The notes: generated from the letters alone by a model not told the origin. DNA of 64,000 nt from JAJPGZ01 sp038229295 (GCA_038229295.1 JBBROO010000014.1:3131-67130), one strand, 5' to 3'. Shown: positions 48,258 through 57,404, counted from the first letter of the stretch. Numbers and translations are program-made.

Positions 48258-49741
48258 GACTCAAATTCCATCGGCCGATCTTCCACCGCGCGTCGCGCCA
48301 CTTGCACGTCGTCGAACGGCACGGTGTGGTCGGCAAACTCCTGATAGTTCTCGTGGCCTTTGCCCGCGATCAATACGACATCGCGCGGTTGCGCCAGCTC
48401 GATCGCGCGCGCGATTGCCTCCGTTCGATCGACAATTTTTTCGTATTTGTTAGACCGAAATCCTTTTTCCACTTCGGCAATGATGGCATCCGGATCTTCC
48501 TTGCGCGGATTGTCCGAAGTGATGATGGCCAAATCTGCATGTCGATCTACCGCCTCGGCCATGAGCGGACGTTTTTGTTTGTCGCGATCGCCACCGCATC
48601 CGAAGACAACAATAAGGCGATTCAGCTCGAGCTCGCGCAGAGTTTTCAAAACATTGAGCAACGCATCGGGCGTGTGCGCGTAATCGACGAAGATTTGGAA
48701 TTGCCGTTTCGCCGGAACCAACTCGAGACGTCCGGGAACTTGCGGCGATTTTCCGAGACTGAGCACCGCTTCGCGAAGCCCGATGCCTAACGAAGTCGCA
48801 GCGGTGAGCGCCGCCATCGAGTTGGCGACATTGAAGCGGCCGATCAACGGCAACCGCACGAAATAACTTTTGCCGCGCGCGTCGAGTTGATAAGACGTTC
48901 CGCCCATTTCCATGCGGTAACTTGAAGCGCGAAAATCCGCGCGCGCGCCCATCCCGTAGGTGACCACCGAAATCTTCTTGTCGATCTTGCGGAGGAGTTG
49001 GGCGCCGTAGTGATCGTCGATGTTAATCACCGCGACCGGTTTCGTTTTTTGCTTTTGCTCGCTCAGTTGCGTAAACAAGCGCGCTTTCGCTTCGAAATAA
49101 TTTTCCATCGTGCCGTGAAAATCGAGATGGTCCTGGGTCAGATTCGTAAACACCGCGACGTCCCATTCCAATCCGCGCGTGCGCTCCTGCGCGAGTGCGT
49201 GCGATGAAGTTTCCATCGCGGCCGCGCGACAACCCGCGTTTACCATTTGATCGAGCAGTTCCTGAATATCGAGCGACTCCGGAGTCGTGCGCGTTGCCGG
49301 CAACACGCGGTCCGCGATTTCGTAGCGAACAGTTCCGATCAATCCACAACGAAAGCTGGCATTGTCGCAGATGTGTTTAATGAGGAACGTCGTCGTGGTT
49401 TTTCCATTCGTGCCGGTGACGGCGGCCATGCGCAATTTTCGGACGGGATGTTCGTAGAAGGCCGATGCGAGATCGGCCAATGCCGGACGCGTGTTCTCGA
49501 CCAATACGGTGGTGGCGCCTCCCGCGGCCGCCGGGTTTCGTTCCGCCACAATCACCGTGGCTCCTTTTTCGATGGCTTGATCGACGAAGTCATGGCCGTC
49601 GCTTTTTTCGCCGCGCAAGGCAACGAAGAGCCCATTCCTTTGCACACGCCGCGAGTCATACGCGATGCTTTCCACCGCGCGATCAGATGAGCCGATGATT
49701 TCGCGAACGGGAATGGCGGCGAGAAGATTTTTGAGCTGCAT
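48254..49741 (-). CDS. murE: UDP-MurNAc-dipeptide ligase MurE (meso-diaminopimelate type)
   Basis: The 495-residue enzyme adds the third stem residue. The ATP loop is GTNGKTTTTFLIKHI, and the substrate motif TSDNPRKEDPDAI contains DNPR, which in this family marks meso-diaminopimelate as the added amino acid, as expected for a Gram-negative envelope. The C-terminal GKGHENYQ is typical. It begins 28 bp after the ftsI stop and overlaps murF by 4 bp. Confidence 0.95.
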   Translation of the reverse strand: MQLKNLLAAIPVREIIGSSDRAVESIAYDSRRVQRNGLFVALRGEKSDGHDFVDQAIEKGATVIVAERNPAAAGGATTVLVENTRPALADLASAFYEHPVRKLRMAAVTGTNGKTTTTFLIKHICDNASFRCGLIGTVRYEIADRVLPATRTTPESLDIQELLDQMVNAGCRAAAMETSSHALAQERTRGLEWDVAVFTNLTQDHLDFHGTMENYFEAKARLFTQLSEQKQKTKPVAVINIDDHYGAQLLRKIDKKISVVTYGMGARADFRASSYRMEMGGTSYQLDARGKSYFVRLPLIGRFNVANSMAALTAATSLGIGLREAVLSLGKSPQVPGRLELVPAKRQFQIFVDYAHTPDALLNVLKTLRELELNRLIVVFGCGGDRDKQKRPLMAEAVDRHADLAIITSDNPRKEDPDAIIAEVEKGFRSNKYEKIVDRTEAIARAIELAQPRDVVLIAGKGHENYQEFADHTVPFDDVQVARRAVEDRPMEFES

Positions 49742-49769
49742 GAGGTTTCAGCATTCCAGCGCAACGCGC

Positions 49770-51533
49770 TCAACGGTGTGAGGCATTCGTTAGGGCAACT
49801 CGCTCCACCGGGATGGCTTTGCGAATTTCCTCATGCGGCGCAAGATCGAGATAACGCGCGGCCTTTTCGGCGATGCGGGAAAAAATCGGCCCGGCCACAA
49901 GTCCGCCATAATTTAATTCCGGCTTGTCGGTTTGCGCGTCGTCCAAAACCACGAGCCCGACAAATTCCGGATGCTCCGCCGGCAAATAACCGCTGAATGA
50001 AACAACATACTTCCCTTTGTCGTAGCCACCGTGCGGATCCACTTTTTGCGCGGTGCCGGTTTTTCCTGCGATGGTGAAACCGGGAACAGCGGCGGCCGCG
50101 GCGGTGCCGCGATCGCTCACGACACCGCGCAGGGCATTACCGATTTGTCTGGCCGTCTGAGGAGAAATTACCTGGCGCAAAACGGTCGGAGTTAACGAGC
50201 TGATCGTTTTGCCGTCGGCGGCCGTGACCGATTTCACGATGCGCGGCGTGATGAGTTTTCCGCCGTTTGCGATCGCGCACATCGCCACCGTCATTTGCAA
50301 CGGCGTCACTCCGATTTCATGACCCATCGGAATGCGCGTGATCGAAATTTTGCTCCACGATTGCGGTGGACGAATCAATCCAGGAATTTCGCCGGGCAAT
50401 TCGACCCCGGTGCGTTCGCCAAATCCGAAACGGCGAATGTACTCGTAAAATTTTTGGTCGCCCACGCTGAGCGCGAGCTTGGCCGCGCCGATGTTGCTCG
50501 ATTTCACGAGGATGTCTTGCACGCTCAGTTCGCCAAGCGCGCGGTGATCGTGCAATGCCGTCCCGCCGTAATTCCAAACGCCGTTCTCGCAAAAAATTTC
50601 CGTGTCCGGATTAACTTTGTGTTCGTTCAACGCTGCGGCCGCAGCCACGATCTTGAACGTCGATCCTGGCTCCATCATGTCGATGATGGCGCGATTTTTC
50701 ATTTGCTCGGGCTTGGCCTCAGCGCGCCGATTCAAATCGAACGCCGGCCGATTCGCCATCGCGAGAATCTCGCCGGTTTGCGGACGCATCAGGATGATGG
50801 TCGCTTTTTGCGGCGTGAACTCGCGCATGGCGGCGTCGATTTCGTTCTCGACGATGTTTTGCAGGTTAAGATCGACCGTGAGATGAATCTGGTAGCCGTC
50901 GCGCGGCGCGCGTTCCTGCCCGCGATACAAAACTAATTCCTGTCCGGCGCGATTGTGCTCGATGTAACGATAGCCATCCTGGCCGTGCAGATATTCTTCC
51001 ATCGAACCCTCGACGCCCTGGATGCCGCGCTGCTCGAAATCGGTGAACCCGATGACGTGGCAAAGCATTGCGCCGTTCGGATACATCCGGGTGGCGGCGT
51101 GCTCGAAATAGATTCCGCGGAGATTTTTCGCGCGCAGTTTTTCCTTCAGTTGATTCGCCTGCGCTTGCGGCACCTCGCGCTCAACCACGATGTAGCGACG
51201 ATCGCCTTGTAATTTTTCCGCGACCTCGCTCTTCGGCACTTTCAGCTCATTGCTGACAAGATCGACAATCGCATTTCGATCGGTGATGTGGCTCGCGTCG
51301 GCCACGACCGTTTCGACCGGAACATTATGCGCCAGGACTTCGTTGTTCGCGTCGAGAATTTCGCCGCGCTCGGCGTAGATCGTTTGTTTGTAAACGTGTT
51401 TCTCAGCGGCGAGCCCGGCGTACTCGTCGTGCTTGATCATTTGCAAATAGATCAAGCGGCAGGAGAAAATGCTGAAGAGCGCAGTGAACCCAAGGCAAAC
51501 GAGTGTGCATCGAATGCGCGGGTTCCACTTCAT
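49770..51533 (-). CDS. ftsI: Septal penicillin-binding protein FtsI (PBP3 type)
   Basis: The 587-residue transpeptidase cross-links septal peptidoglycan. It has an N-terminal membrane anchor (CLGFTALFSIFSCRLIYLQ), a pedestal domain and the transpeptidase motifs STFK (in MEPGSTFKIVAA), SSN (in VKSSNIGAAK) and KTG (in AGKTGTAQK). The start overlaps the ftsL-like stop by 4 bp. A PASTA domain is absent. Confidence 0.95.
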   Translation of the reverse strand: MKWNPRIRCTLVCLGFTALFSIFSCRLIYLQMIKHDEYAGLAAEKHVYKQTIYAERGEILDANNEVLAHNVPVETVVADASHITDRNAIVDLVSNELKVPKSEVAEKLQGDRRYIVVEREVPQAQANQLKEKLRAKNLRGIYFEHAATRMYPNGAMLCHVIGFTDFEQRGIQGVEGSMEEYLHGQDGYRYIEHNRAGQELVLYRGQERAPRDGYQIHLTVDLNLQNIVENEIDAAMREFTPQKATIILMRPQTGEILAMANRPAFDLNRRAEAKPEQMKNRAIIDMMEPGSTFKIVAAAAALNEHKVNPDTEIFCENGVWNYGGTALHDHRALGELSVQDILVKSSNIGAAKLALSVGDQKFYEYIRRFGFGERTGVELPGEIPGLIRPPQSWSKISITRIPMGHEIGVTPLQMTVAMCAIANGGKLITPRIVKSVTAADGKTISSLTPTVLRQVISPQTARQIGNALRGVVSDRGTAAAAAVPGFTIAGKTGTAQKVDPHGGYDKGKYVVSFSGYLPAEHPEFVGLVVLDDAQTDKPELNYGGLVAGPIFSRIAEKAARYLDLAPHEEIRKAIPVERVALTNASHR

Positions 51534-51898
51534 CTGGCGCCACGTCGATTGGCCACGGGTTGAATCGCATCCTCGCCTTCGGGGCGCGCCGGGATCGTTA
51601 GGCGAACAATGTTCCGCTCGGAGATCGGAATCATTTTCAGATACCCTTCCTTGAGCCGGCGCTGTAATGCCGAACGCGAAGTCAGCGCCGTGATCTGCGC
51701 ACTGGCCACATCGTTTTGCGTGCGCAACGCGGCCAGCTCGTTCTCAACCGCCTTCTTGCGATCGCCCAGATGGTAAAGTTGAATCGTTAGGTAAACGTAA
51801 CTCAATCCGGTCAACGCCAGGAACGCCGTCAGCACGATCCAGCGCGCAAGCGACGCCGCTTCCACGGTGTTAAAATTTTTTCGGCGCGCGCGGCTCAT
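51530..51898 (-). CDS. ftsL: FtsL-like divisome protein
   Basis: The 122-residue protein has a short basic cytoplasmic start, one membrane segment (WIVLTAFLALTGLSYVYLTI) and a following coiled-coil stretch with heptad-like leucines (AVENELAALRTQ). Sequence identity of FtsL is always low; the call rests on topology and on its place between rsmH and ftsI. It would pair with FtsB and FtsQ. Overlaps of 4 bp link it to both neighbours. Confidence 0.8.
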   Translation of the reverse strand: MSRARRKNFNTVEAASLARWIVLTAFLALTGLSYVYLTIQLYHLGDRKKAVENELAALRTQNDVASAQITALTSRSALQRRLKEGYLKMIPISERNIVRLTIPARPEGEDAIQPVANRRGAR

Positions 51899-52821
51899 GC
51901 GATTTTTTCAGCAACGCGTAACTTCGCGCTGCGTGAACGCGGGTTGGCGCGCTGTTCTTCTTCCGCCGGTTCGATCGGCTTCGACGTGATCAGATTAAAT
52001 TCGTAATCCGGATTGCGCCGCGGCTCTGGCCACTCTGGCTTGTCGATCCACTCACGGCTGCGATCGCGGAAAAAGTTTTTCACGATTCGATCTTCGAGCG
52101 AATGAAAACTGATCACCGCGATCCGCGCGCCAATCTCGAGTCGCGATGTGAGAACGCGCAATCCGCTCTCAAGCGCGCCGAGTTCGTCATTCACTTCCAT
52201 GCGCAACGCCTGGAACACGCGCGTCGCTGGATGCAGCCGGCCATGACGACCGACCACTTTCTCGATCGCGCGCGCTAGGGGAATGGTTTCGCGGAACGGC
52301 GCTTCTTTGCGCGCTTTCACGATCAAGCTCGCGATGCGCCGCGCCGCCGGTTCTTCTCCGAGATCGCGAAACATCTGCGTCAGCTGCTCCTCGCTGTAAG
52401 TATTAACGACGTTAGACGCGGTCGTCGGACTGAGCGGATCCATGCGCATATCGAGCGGCCCATTGCGCATCATGCTGAAACCGCGCTCGGCATTTTCCAG
52501 TTGCCGCGATGACACGCCAACATCGAGAAGCGCGCCACCGATCTTCGCGATTCCCAATTCGTCGAGAATCTTGTCCGCGTATCGGAAATTCGCTCGACGA
52601 AAAGTGACGCGGCTGCCGACATGCGCCAGTTGCTCACGCGCGTGCTCGATCGCTTCCGGGTCTTGATCGAGCGCGAGCACGTCTGCGCCGGTTTTCAAAA
52701 TCAGTTCGGTGTGGCCGCCACCGCCGCAGGTTCCATCGACCACGAGCGAACCCGGCCGCGGAGTCAGCAACTCCACCACTTCCTGCGCGAGCACTGGCCG
52801 ATGATAAGTGAAGTCCTCCAT
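51895..52821 (-). CDS. rsmH: 16S rRNA m4C1402 methyltransferase RsmH
   Basis: The 308-residue AdoMet-dependent enzyme N4-methylates C1402 of 16S rRNA. Its start EDFTYHRPVLAQEVVELL and AdoMet loop VVDGTCGGGGHTELIL are typical, as is FSMMRNGPLDMRMDP. ATG 52821 is chosen over ATG 52893 because GGAGGAGG lies 8 nt upstream and the length then equals the family norm. This strong ribosome-binding site stands out, as most operon genes rely on overlaps. Confidence 0.95.
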   Translation of the reverse strand: MEDFTYHRPVLAQEVVELLTPRPGSLVVDGTCGGGGHTELILKTGADVLALDQDPEAIEHAREQLAHVGSRVTFRRANFRYADKILDELGIAKIGGALLDVGVSSRQLENAERGFSMMRNGPLDMRMDPLSPTTASNVVNTYSEEQLTQMFRDLGEEPAARRIASLIVKARKEAPFRETIPLARAIEKVVGRHGRLHPATRVFQALRMEVNDELGALESGLRVLTSRLEIGARIAVISFHSLEDRIVKNFFRDRSREWIDKPEWPEPRRNPDYEFNLITSKPIEPAEEEQRANPRSRSAKLRVAEKIA

Positions 52822-52913
52822 GTGTTGGGCCTCCTCCAGAATTAGCGGCCCAGTGGCGAATCGCACCGGCCGCTCAAACAACAATGCATTCATATATATA
52901 GTACGCGCGCGTT

Positions 52914-53369
52914 CTATAGACCGATAGCGTCGGCCACGTGTTCGTATGTCGATGTTTCCTGTTCATGCGCCTTCTTCCAGCGCGCCAGATTCCAAATCTC
53001 AAAACGTCCCCGGCCGCCGACCAGCGCCACTTCGCCTTTCAATCCGACCTTTTGGCAAACGTCCTCCGGCAAAACGAGGCGCCCTTGTCGATCCGACAGG
53101 CCATGTTGCGCGCGGGAATGGAGATGACGCAGAAAAATACGGCGATCTCGCGCCGGAATTTTCTCTTCCGATTCCGCGGCCGCGCTCATACGAGAAAACT
53201 CCTCAGGCGACATGACCAGGAGAAATTGATGCGTCGCTTGTGGAAGAATGATGAATTCCTCGGCGCCATCGCGTCGCCAGCGCGCGGGGATGGTGATGCG
53301 ATTTTTTTCGTCGATCGCGTGCCGGAATTGACCGGCATAGAAAGGTTGGGCTTTGGTGGACGTATCCAT
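52914..53369 (-). CDS. mraZ: Transcriptional regulator MraZ
   Basis: The 151-residue protein has the two tandem SpoVT/AbrB-like halves of MraZ (AGQFRHAIDEKNRITIPARW and HGLSDRQGRLVLPEDVCQ, the second with the DxxGR pattern). MraZ binds TGGG-like boxes upstream of its own gene and controls the dcw operon. Four such boxes lie directly upstream. It is the first gene of the operon. Confidence 0.94.
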   Translation of the reverse strand: MDTSTKAQPFYAGQFRHAIDEKNRITIPARWRRDGAEEFIILPQATHQFLLVMSPEEFSRMSAAAESEEKIPARDRRIFLRHLHSRAQHGLSDRQGRLVLPEDVCQKVGLKGEVALVGGRGRFEIWNLARWKKAHEQETSTYEHVADAIGL

Positions 53370-53388
53370 GTGCGGGAGGAGAACTTAA

Positions 53389-53421
53389 CCATTCTAACCC
53401 ACTTTCCTCCATTTCTAACCA
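53389..53421 (-). promoter_or_regulatory. MraZ operator: four TGG boxes with 10-bp period
   Basis: On the minus strand TGG occurs exactly every 10 bp four times (plus-strand CCA at 53389, 53399, 53409 and 53419), with TTAGAA following two of them. Known MraZ sites are three or four TGGG boxes at 10-bp spacing in front of mraZ. The array is 20-50 bp before the mraZ ATG and overlaps the -10 candidate. Confidence 0.8.
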
Positions 53422-53441
53422 CCTTCCGTGCCAATGGTCAA
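53412..53441 (-). promoter_or_regulatory. Candidate promoter of the dcw operon
   Basis: Read leftward, TTGACC (plus 53436-53441) and TAGAAA (plus 53412-53417) are 18 bp apart. The first matches the -35 consensus at five of six positions and the second matches -10 at four. It overlaps the first MraZ box, consistent with repression by MraZ. Confidence 0.5.
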
Positions 53442-53493
53442 CACAAATAACCGGAAGTTTTCGACCCGCGTTCCCATGTCGATCTTTCCTTCA

Positions 53494-53528
53494 TTGAGCG
53501 TTGGACGTTGAGCGTTGAGCGTTGAACG
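53494..53528. repeat. Five tandem copies of a 7-bp unit TTGAGCG
   Basis: TTGAGCG, TTGGACG, TTGAGCG, TTGAGCG and TTGAACG follow without gaps. They lie in the divergent spacer between mraZ and the YD-like gene, just before the latter's start. Replication slippage is the likely origin. Confidence 0.85.
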
Positions 53529-53539
53529 TTTGCCGCGTG

Positions 53540-54037
53540 ATGATTTCTTCCCGCGCAAGATCGACAATCACTCTCGGCGCAATGTTCTCCGCCGTCTCAT
53601 TCGTCCTCTCTCAAGTTGCGCCGCCTAACGACACCGACGCTGTCCGAATTAATGTCACGATGAACGCCGACGGTTCACGCACCTCCTACCAATTCGACCC
53701 GCCCAATCACAAGGCGTCCGCCGTCACGACCGAGCCCGACGGCAAAGTGCGCGGCAAAACCAACTATCGTCTTGATGAAGCGGGCCGTTTCGGCAGCGGC
53801 GTCTCATTTGACGCCAAGGGAAAATTTCGTTTCAAGAGCATCTACAAATACGACAGCGCCGGACGCATCGAGCAAGAAACGCAACTCGGCAAAGACGACG
53901 CGGTGCTTAATAAAATTGTCTACAGTTACGACGCCGCTGGAAAACAAACCGGGTATTCCATTTTCGATGGCGCTGGGAAACTGCTCGGCGCAACCTCGCC
54001 ACCAATGCCGAGCATTTCGCCAAAGTCGCGCAGATGA
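53540..54037 (+). CDS. Secreted protein with YD/RHS-like repeats
   Basis: The 165-residue protein has a short N-terminal signal (TITLGAMFSAVSFVLSQ) and about three beta-hairpin units of the YD-repeat type: YRLDEAGRFGSGVSFD, YKYDSAGRIEQETQL and YSYDAAGKQTGYSIFD. It is far shorter than full RHS proteins and has no toxin domain. Function is unknown; an exported surface or periplasmic protein is likely. A copy of the iterated motif encodes ARSTI at the signal start. A copy also follows its stop at 54042. Confidence 0.7.
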   Translation: MISSRARSTITLGAMFSAVSFVLSQVAPPNDTDAVRINVTMNADGSRTSYQFDPPNHKASAVTTEPDGKVRGKTNYRLDEAGRFGSGVSFDAKGKFRFKSIYKYDSAGRIEQETQLGKDDAVLNKIVYSYDAAGKQTGYSIFDGAGKLLGATSPPMPSISPKSRR

Positions 54038-54099
54038 ACGCAAGATCGACATCTACCTGTCGGCTTGCCACCTAACGGAAAGGGGACTAAGAAACTGCC

Positions 54100-54771
54100 G
54101 TGATCGATTACATCCAAAAGGGCGGGTTGCTCATGTGGCCCATTCTCGCCTGCAGCATTATCGCCATCGGCGTTTTTGCCGAGCGCTTCTTCTATCTGCA
54201 TCGCGCCACCATTCACGTCGGAGAATTTCTCAAAGGTCTCTCTAATCTCATTCAACGCCGCAATTTCGCCGAAGCCTTGCACGAATCTGCCGGGACGCCC
54301 GGCCCGGTCGCGCGCGTCATTCACACCGCTATTCTGCGGCACGATGCGCCGCGCGCGGAATTGCGCGACATCGTTCAGGAGGCGGGACAACTCGAAGTGC
54401 CGAAGCTGGAAAGATTTCTCGGCGTGCTGGCGACGATTGCGTTTCTCGCGCCGCTCCTGGGTTTGTTAGGCACAGTTGCGGGAATGATCGACGCCTTCGG
54501 CACGATCGCGTCCAACGGCGGTTACGCGACGGTGACGGAACTTTCGCGCGGCGTTTACAAAAGTTTGCTCACGACCGCGGCCGGTCTGGTTGTGGCTACG
54601 CCAACGTTTGTTGCTTACAGCTATTTGTCGTCGCGCATAAATACAATGTTGCATGATATGGAACGCGCCGGGATTGAGATCGTGCATCTGCTGACCGATC
54701 GCGCGCCGCTGAGCGGCATCATCAGTTTTGAACAGCCCGGGGGAAAAACCGCGACCGAAAACGACCGTTAA
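54100..54771 (+). CDS. MotA/TolQ/ExbB-type proton-channel subunit
   Basis: The 223-residue inner-membrane protein has three hydrophobic segments (LLMWPILACSIIAIGVFAE; IAFLAPLLGLLGTVAGMIDAF; LLTTAAGLVVATPTFVAYSY) with the family signature between the last two (ELSRGVYKSLLTTAAG). With the ExbD-like subunit it forms a proton-driven motor. The downstream order ExbD-TonB-like suggests energised outer-membrane transport, but a Tol role is not ruled out. Its TAA stop overlaps a motif copy. Confidence 0.9.
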   Translation: MIDYIQKGGLLMWPILACSIIAIGVFAERFFYLHRATIHVGEFLKGLSNLIQRRNFAEALHESAGTPGPVARVIHTAILRHDAPRAELRDIVQEAGQLEVPKLERFLGVLATIAFLAPLLGLLGTVAGMIDAFGTIASNGGYATVTELSRGVYKSLLTTAAGLVVATPTFVAYSYLSSRINTMLHDMERAGIEIVHLLTDRAPLSGIISFEQPGGKTATENDR

Positions 54772-54795
54772 GATCGACATCTTCTTAGATCGACA
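54770..54795. repeat. Tandem pair of the iterated 10-mer in the ExbB-ExbD spacer
   Basis: AAGATCGACA (54770-54779) and TAGATCGACA (54786-54795), 16 bp apart, make up most of the 35-bp gap between the two genes. The first overlaps the stop codon. Confidence 0.9.
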
Positions 54796-54806
54796 ATCAC
54801 GCGCCC

Positions 54807-55211
54807 ATGAAACTGAGCCGAACGAAGGAATATAACTTCGGCTGGTTGGTGGTGCTGCCGATGATCGATATCACGTTTCTGCTGATTTTCTTTTTGCTCA
54901 TCAGCTCGAATTTCATTTTGCAGCCGGGCATTTCCGTTTCGTTGCCGTTCTCGCGTTTTACGCTCGGTCCGCAGGTGAATGAGCAGATCATCAACATCAC
55001 CGGCGGAGCGGCGCCAGCGATTTATTTTCGCGATCAGAAAGTGACGATGCAAAAACTGGGGCCGTTGCTCGACGCGGCCAAGCGCGAAGGCCGCACCATC
55101 ATCATCAAAGCGGACCGCTCGACCGCGTACGAAACCGTCGTGGAAGTGACGAACGCCGCGCTCGATCACGGCATTACTTCCGTCGCGCTGGCCACGAATG
55201 CGCCGCGATGA
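54807..55211 (+). CDS. ExbD/TolR-type subunit
   Basis: The 134-residue protein has one N-terminal membrane segment beginning LPMIDITFLLIFFLLISS; the Asp in it is the conserved proton-carrying residue. A periplasmic ExbD/TolR domain follows with KADRSTAYETVVEVTNAAL. It acts with the upstream ExbB-like protein. The end overlaps the TonB-like gene start by 4 bp. Confidence 0.9.
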   Translation: MKLSRTKEYNFGWLVVLPMIDITFLLIFFLLISSNFILQPGISVSLPFSRFTLGPQVNEQIINITGGAAPAIYFRDQKVTMQKLGPLLDAAKREGRTIIIKADRSTAYETVVEVTNAALDHGITSVALATNAPR

Positions 55212-55987
55212 ACGCCGCGACGACTGACGCGTCCCTGATTTTTAATTGGGAAGGGCCGCGTCGCCGCAAGTGGGCCATTGCGACTTTCATCGGGGCGTCG
55301 CTGTTGCTACACGCGCTTTGCTTTTACATTTTTCAAATCGTTTATCCGCCGACGGTCGTGTTATTGCCGCCGCCGGCACGCGTCGGTTTGATCACGAATA
55401 ATTCCGAGGAAGGCCGGGCGCTTTTGCGCTGGATCGACGCGGAGGATCCCGCGCTCACGGCGGTGACGCATCGACAACCGGAGGCATGGGCGCGCGCTTT
55501 GCCGAAGTTGGAACATGTTCCTTCGTACCTAACTCAACAGCCGGCGCTGAAAGAATTGCCACCGTTAGTTGTCGATCTTCGCCCACCCAGTCCACAACCA
55601 CCGGGCCCCGCGCCGATGTTAAATCGAGAACCGGCTCCACATCCGATCACTGCCGCAACAAATGTCGCGTTGTCGGAAGAAATGGTTTCGTTAGGCAAAC
55701 CGGCTTTTCCGGCGACGAAGTTTGTCGCGTTGACAAATGAACTGCCGGACAACGCGCGCTTTCGCATTGCCGTTAATTCGCGCGGCGAAGTTCGCTATTG
55801 TTTCCCGATAAATTCCTCGGGTGATGCGGGGTTGAACGAACAAGCGCGCCGGCACATCGCGCTGGCGCGATTTCCGGCAAGATCGACATCGACGGATGAT
55901 GCGTTGACATGGGGAATGGCGACGGTGGAATGGGGCAACGTTGTCGCTCGACCGGCCGCAAGATCGACATCTCCATCTGCGCCGTGA
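55208..55987 (+). CDS. TonB-like periplasm-spanning protein
   Basis: The 259-residue protein has a cytoplasmic start, one membrane segment (WAIATFIGASLLLHALCFYIF), a Pro-rich stretch (RPPSPQPPGPAP) and a short C-terminal domain (RFRIAVNSRGEVRYCFPINSS...EQARRHIALARF) reminiscent of the TonB C-terminus. With the two upstream genes it should form an energy-transducing complex. Its last 40 residues contain two ARSTS units from motif copies at 55879 and 55960, and it ends SPSAP. The stop overlaps the next start (GTGA). Confidence 0.75.
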   Translation: MNAATTDASLIFNWEGPRRRKWAIATFIGASLLLHALCFYIFQIVYPPTVVLLPPPARVGLITNNSEEGRALLRWIDAEDPALTAVTHRQPEAWARALPKLEHVPSYLTQQPALKELPPLVVDLRPPSPQPPGPAPMLNREPAPHPITAATNVALSEEMVSLGKPAFPATKFVALTNELPDNARFRIAVNSRGEVRYCFPINSSGDAGLNEQARRHIALARFPARSTSTDDALTWGMATVEWGNVVARPAARSTSPSAP

Positions 55988-56223
55988 TTCGCGTTAGCCT
56001 CACCGCGCTGGTCACGATTTATCTACTGCTTTTTCTTGCGGCGGTTTTTCTTCTTTGGATAGTGGGAGAGTGGAATCGGCGCCGGCGCGAACGGCGAGCT
56101 TTACGTTATCGATTGCGCTGCGTGATTTGCGCATTCGAGTTTGAAGATCGCACGGCCGCTTTACTTCCACGCTGTCCGCGCTGCGGCAGTTTGAACGAAA
56201 GATTTAAAATGGAGCGAATTTAA
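55984..56223 (+). CDS. Small membrane protein with zinc-ribbon-like Cys pairs
   Basis: The 79-residue protein has one membrane segment (ALVTIYLLLFLAAVFLLWIVGEW), a basic stretch (RRRRERRALRYR) and two CxxC pairs (CVICAFEF and CPRCGSLN) that likely bind zinc. GTG 55984 overlaps the TonB-like stop, so it is coupled to that operon. It begins in the same frame as a longer open stretch that is antisense-like and rejected. Role unknown; the position suggests a helper of the energising complex. Confidence 0.7.
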   Translation: MIRVSLTALVTIYLLLFLAAVFLLWIVGEWNRRRRERRALRYRLRCVICAFEFEDRTAALLPRCPRCGSLNERFKMERI

Positions 56224-56225
56224 TT

Positions 56226-57404
56226 ATGGGAATGTGGATCGGCCGAAATCGAAAAGCGCGCGTGACTTATGGGTTCGACGAGATCGCGCTCGTGCCTGGT
56301 CGCGTCACGATTAATCCGAACGAAGTCGTGACGGCCTGCCGGTTGCATCGCAAAAACGCCGAACCGCTCGAGCTGAAAATTCCGATCCTGGCCAGCGCGA
56401 TGGATGGAGTTGTCGATGTACGGTTCGCCATCGCCATGAGCAAACTCGGCGGTCTCGCGGTTTTGAACCTCGAAGGCGTGCAGACCCGCTACAAAAATCC
56501 GGAGGAAGTGCTCGGGAAAATTGTGCAGGCCGAAAAAGGCGAAGTGACCGGGCTTTTGCAAAAAATTTACACCGAGCCAGTGCAGCCGGACCTCATCGCC
56601 GCGCGCATTCGCGAGATCAAAGACAGCGGCGCGCTCGCCGCCGTCAGTTCCATTCCGCAACGCGCCGACGAGTTCGGCGCCATCGCGCAGGAAGCGGGCG
56701 CGGATGTTTTCGTCGTGCAAAGCACCGTCTCAACCGTTCGACACATTTCGTCGGAGTATAAATCTCTGGATCTCGAAAAATTTTGTCGCGACATGCGCAT
56801 CCCCGTCATCGTCGGCAACACGGTCGGTTACGATGTCACTTTCGACATCATGGAATGTGGACCGGCGGCGGTGCTAGTCGGCGTCGGGCCGGGCGCGGCG
56901 TGCACTTCGCGCGGCGTGCTTGGACTCGGCGTGCCGCAAGTCACCGCGACAGTGGATTGCGCGGCGGCGCGCGATGCGTATTTCAAAAAAACTTCGCGTT
57001 ATGTGCCGATCATCACCGACGGCGGCATGAGCAAAGGCGGCGATGTTTGCAAAGCGCTCGCTTGCGGCGCGGACGCGGTCATGGTCGGCAGCGCATTCGC
57101 CAAAGCGGACGAGGCGCCGGGCCGCGGGTATCATTGGGGAATGGCGACGCCGCATGCGAATTTGCCCCGCGGGACGCGCATCAAAGTCGGCACGACCGGT
57201 TCGTTAAAACAAATTTTATTCGGTCCGGCCGAAGTCGATGATGGTAGCCAAAATCTTGTCGGTGCGATCACGACTTGCATGGGCAACGTCGGCGCGCGCG
57301 ACCTGGCCGAATTCCAGCAAACCGAAATCATCATCGCTCCGTCGATCAAAACGGAAGGAAAACTTTTCCAGACGGTGCAGAGCGTCGGGATGGGGACGCG
57401 CTAA
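56226..57404 (+). CDS. guaB3: GuaB3 family IMP dehydrogenase-related protein
   Basis: The 392-residue TIM-barrel protein belongs to the IMP dehydrogenase/GMP reductase superfamily but lacks CBS domains. Seen are TYGFDEIALVPGR, SAMDGVVDVRFAIAMSKLGG, the loop GPGAACTSRGVLGLGVPQ with the likely catalytic Cys, and IITDGGMSKGGDVCKAL. GuaB3 proteins are about this size; their exact reaction is less well defined than GuaB. It starts 2 bp after the zinc-ribbon gene and overlaps fabF (TAATG). Confidence 0.88.
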   Translation: MGMWIGRNRKARVTYGFDEIALVPGRVTINPNEVVTACRLHRKNAEPLELKIPILASAMDGVVDVRFAIAMSKLGGLAVLNLEGVQTRYKNPEEVLGKIVQAEKGEVTGLLQKIYTEPVQPDLIAARIREIKDSGALAAVSSIPQRADEFGAIAQEAGADVFVVQSTVSTVRHISSEYKSLDLEKFCRDMRIPVIVGNTVGYDVTFDIMECGPAAVLVGVGPGAACTSRGVLGLGVPQVTATVDCAAARDAYFKKTSRYVPIITDGGMSKGGDVCKALACGADAVMVGSAFAKADEAPGRGYHWGMATPHANLPRGTRIKVGTTGSLKQILFGPAEVDDGSQNLVGAITTCMGNVGARDLAEFQQTEIIIAPSIKTEGKLFQTVQSVGMGTR

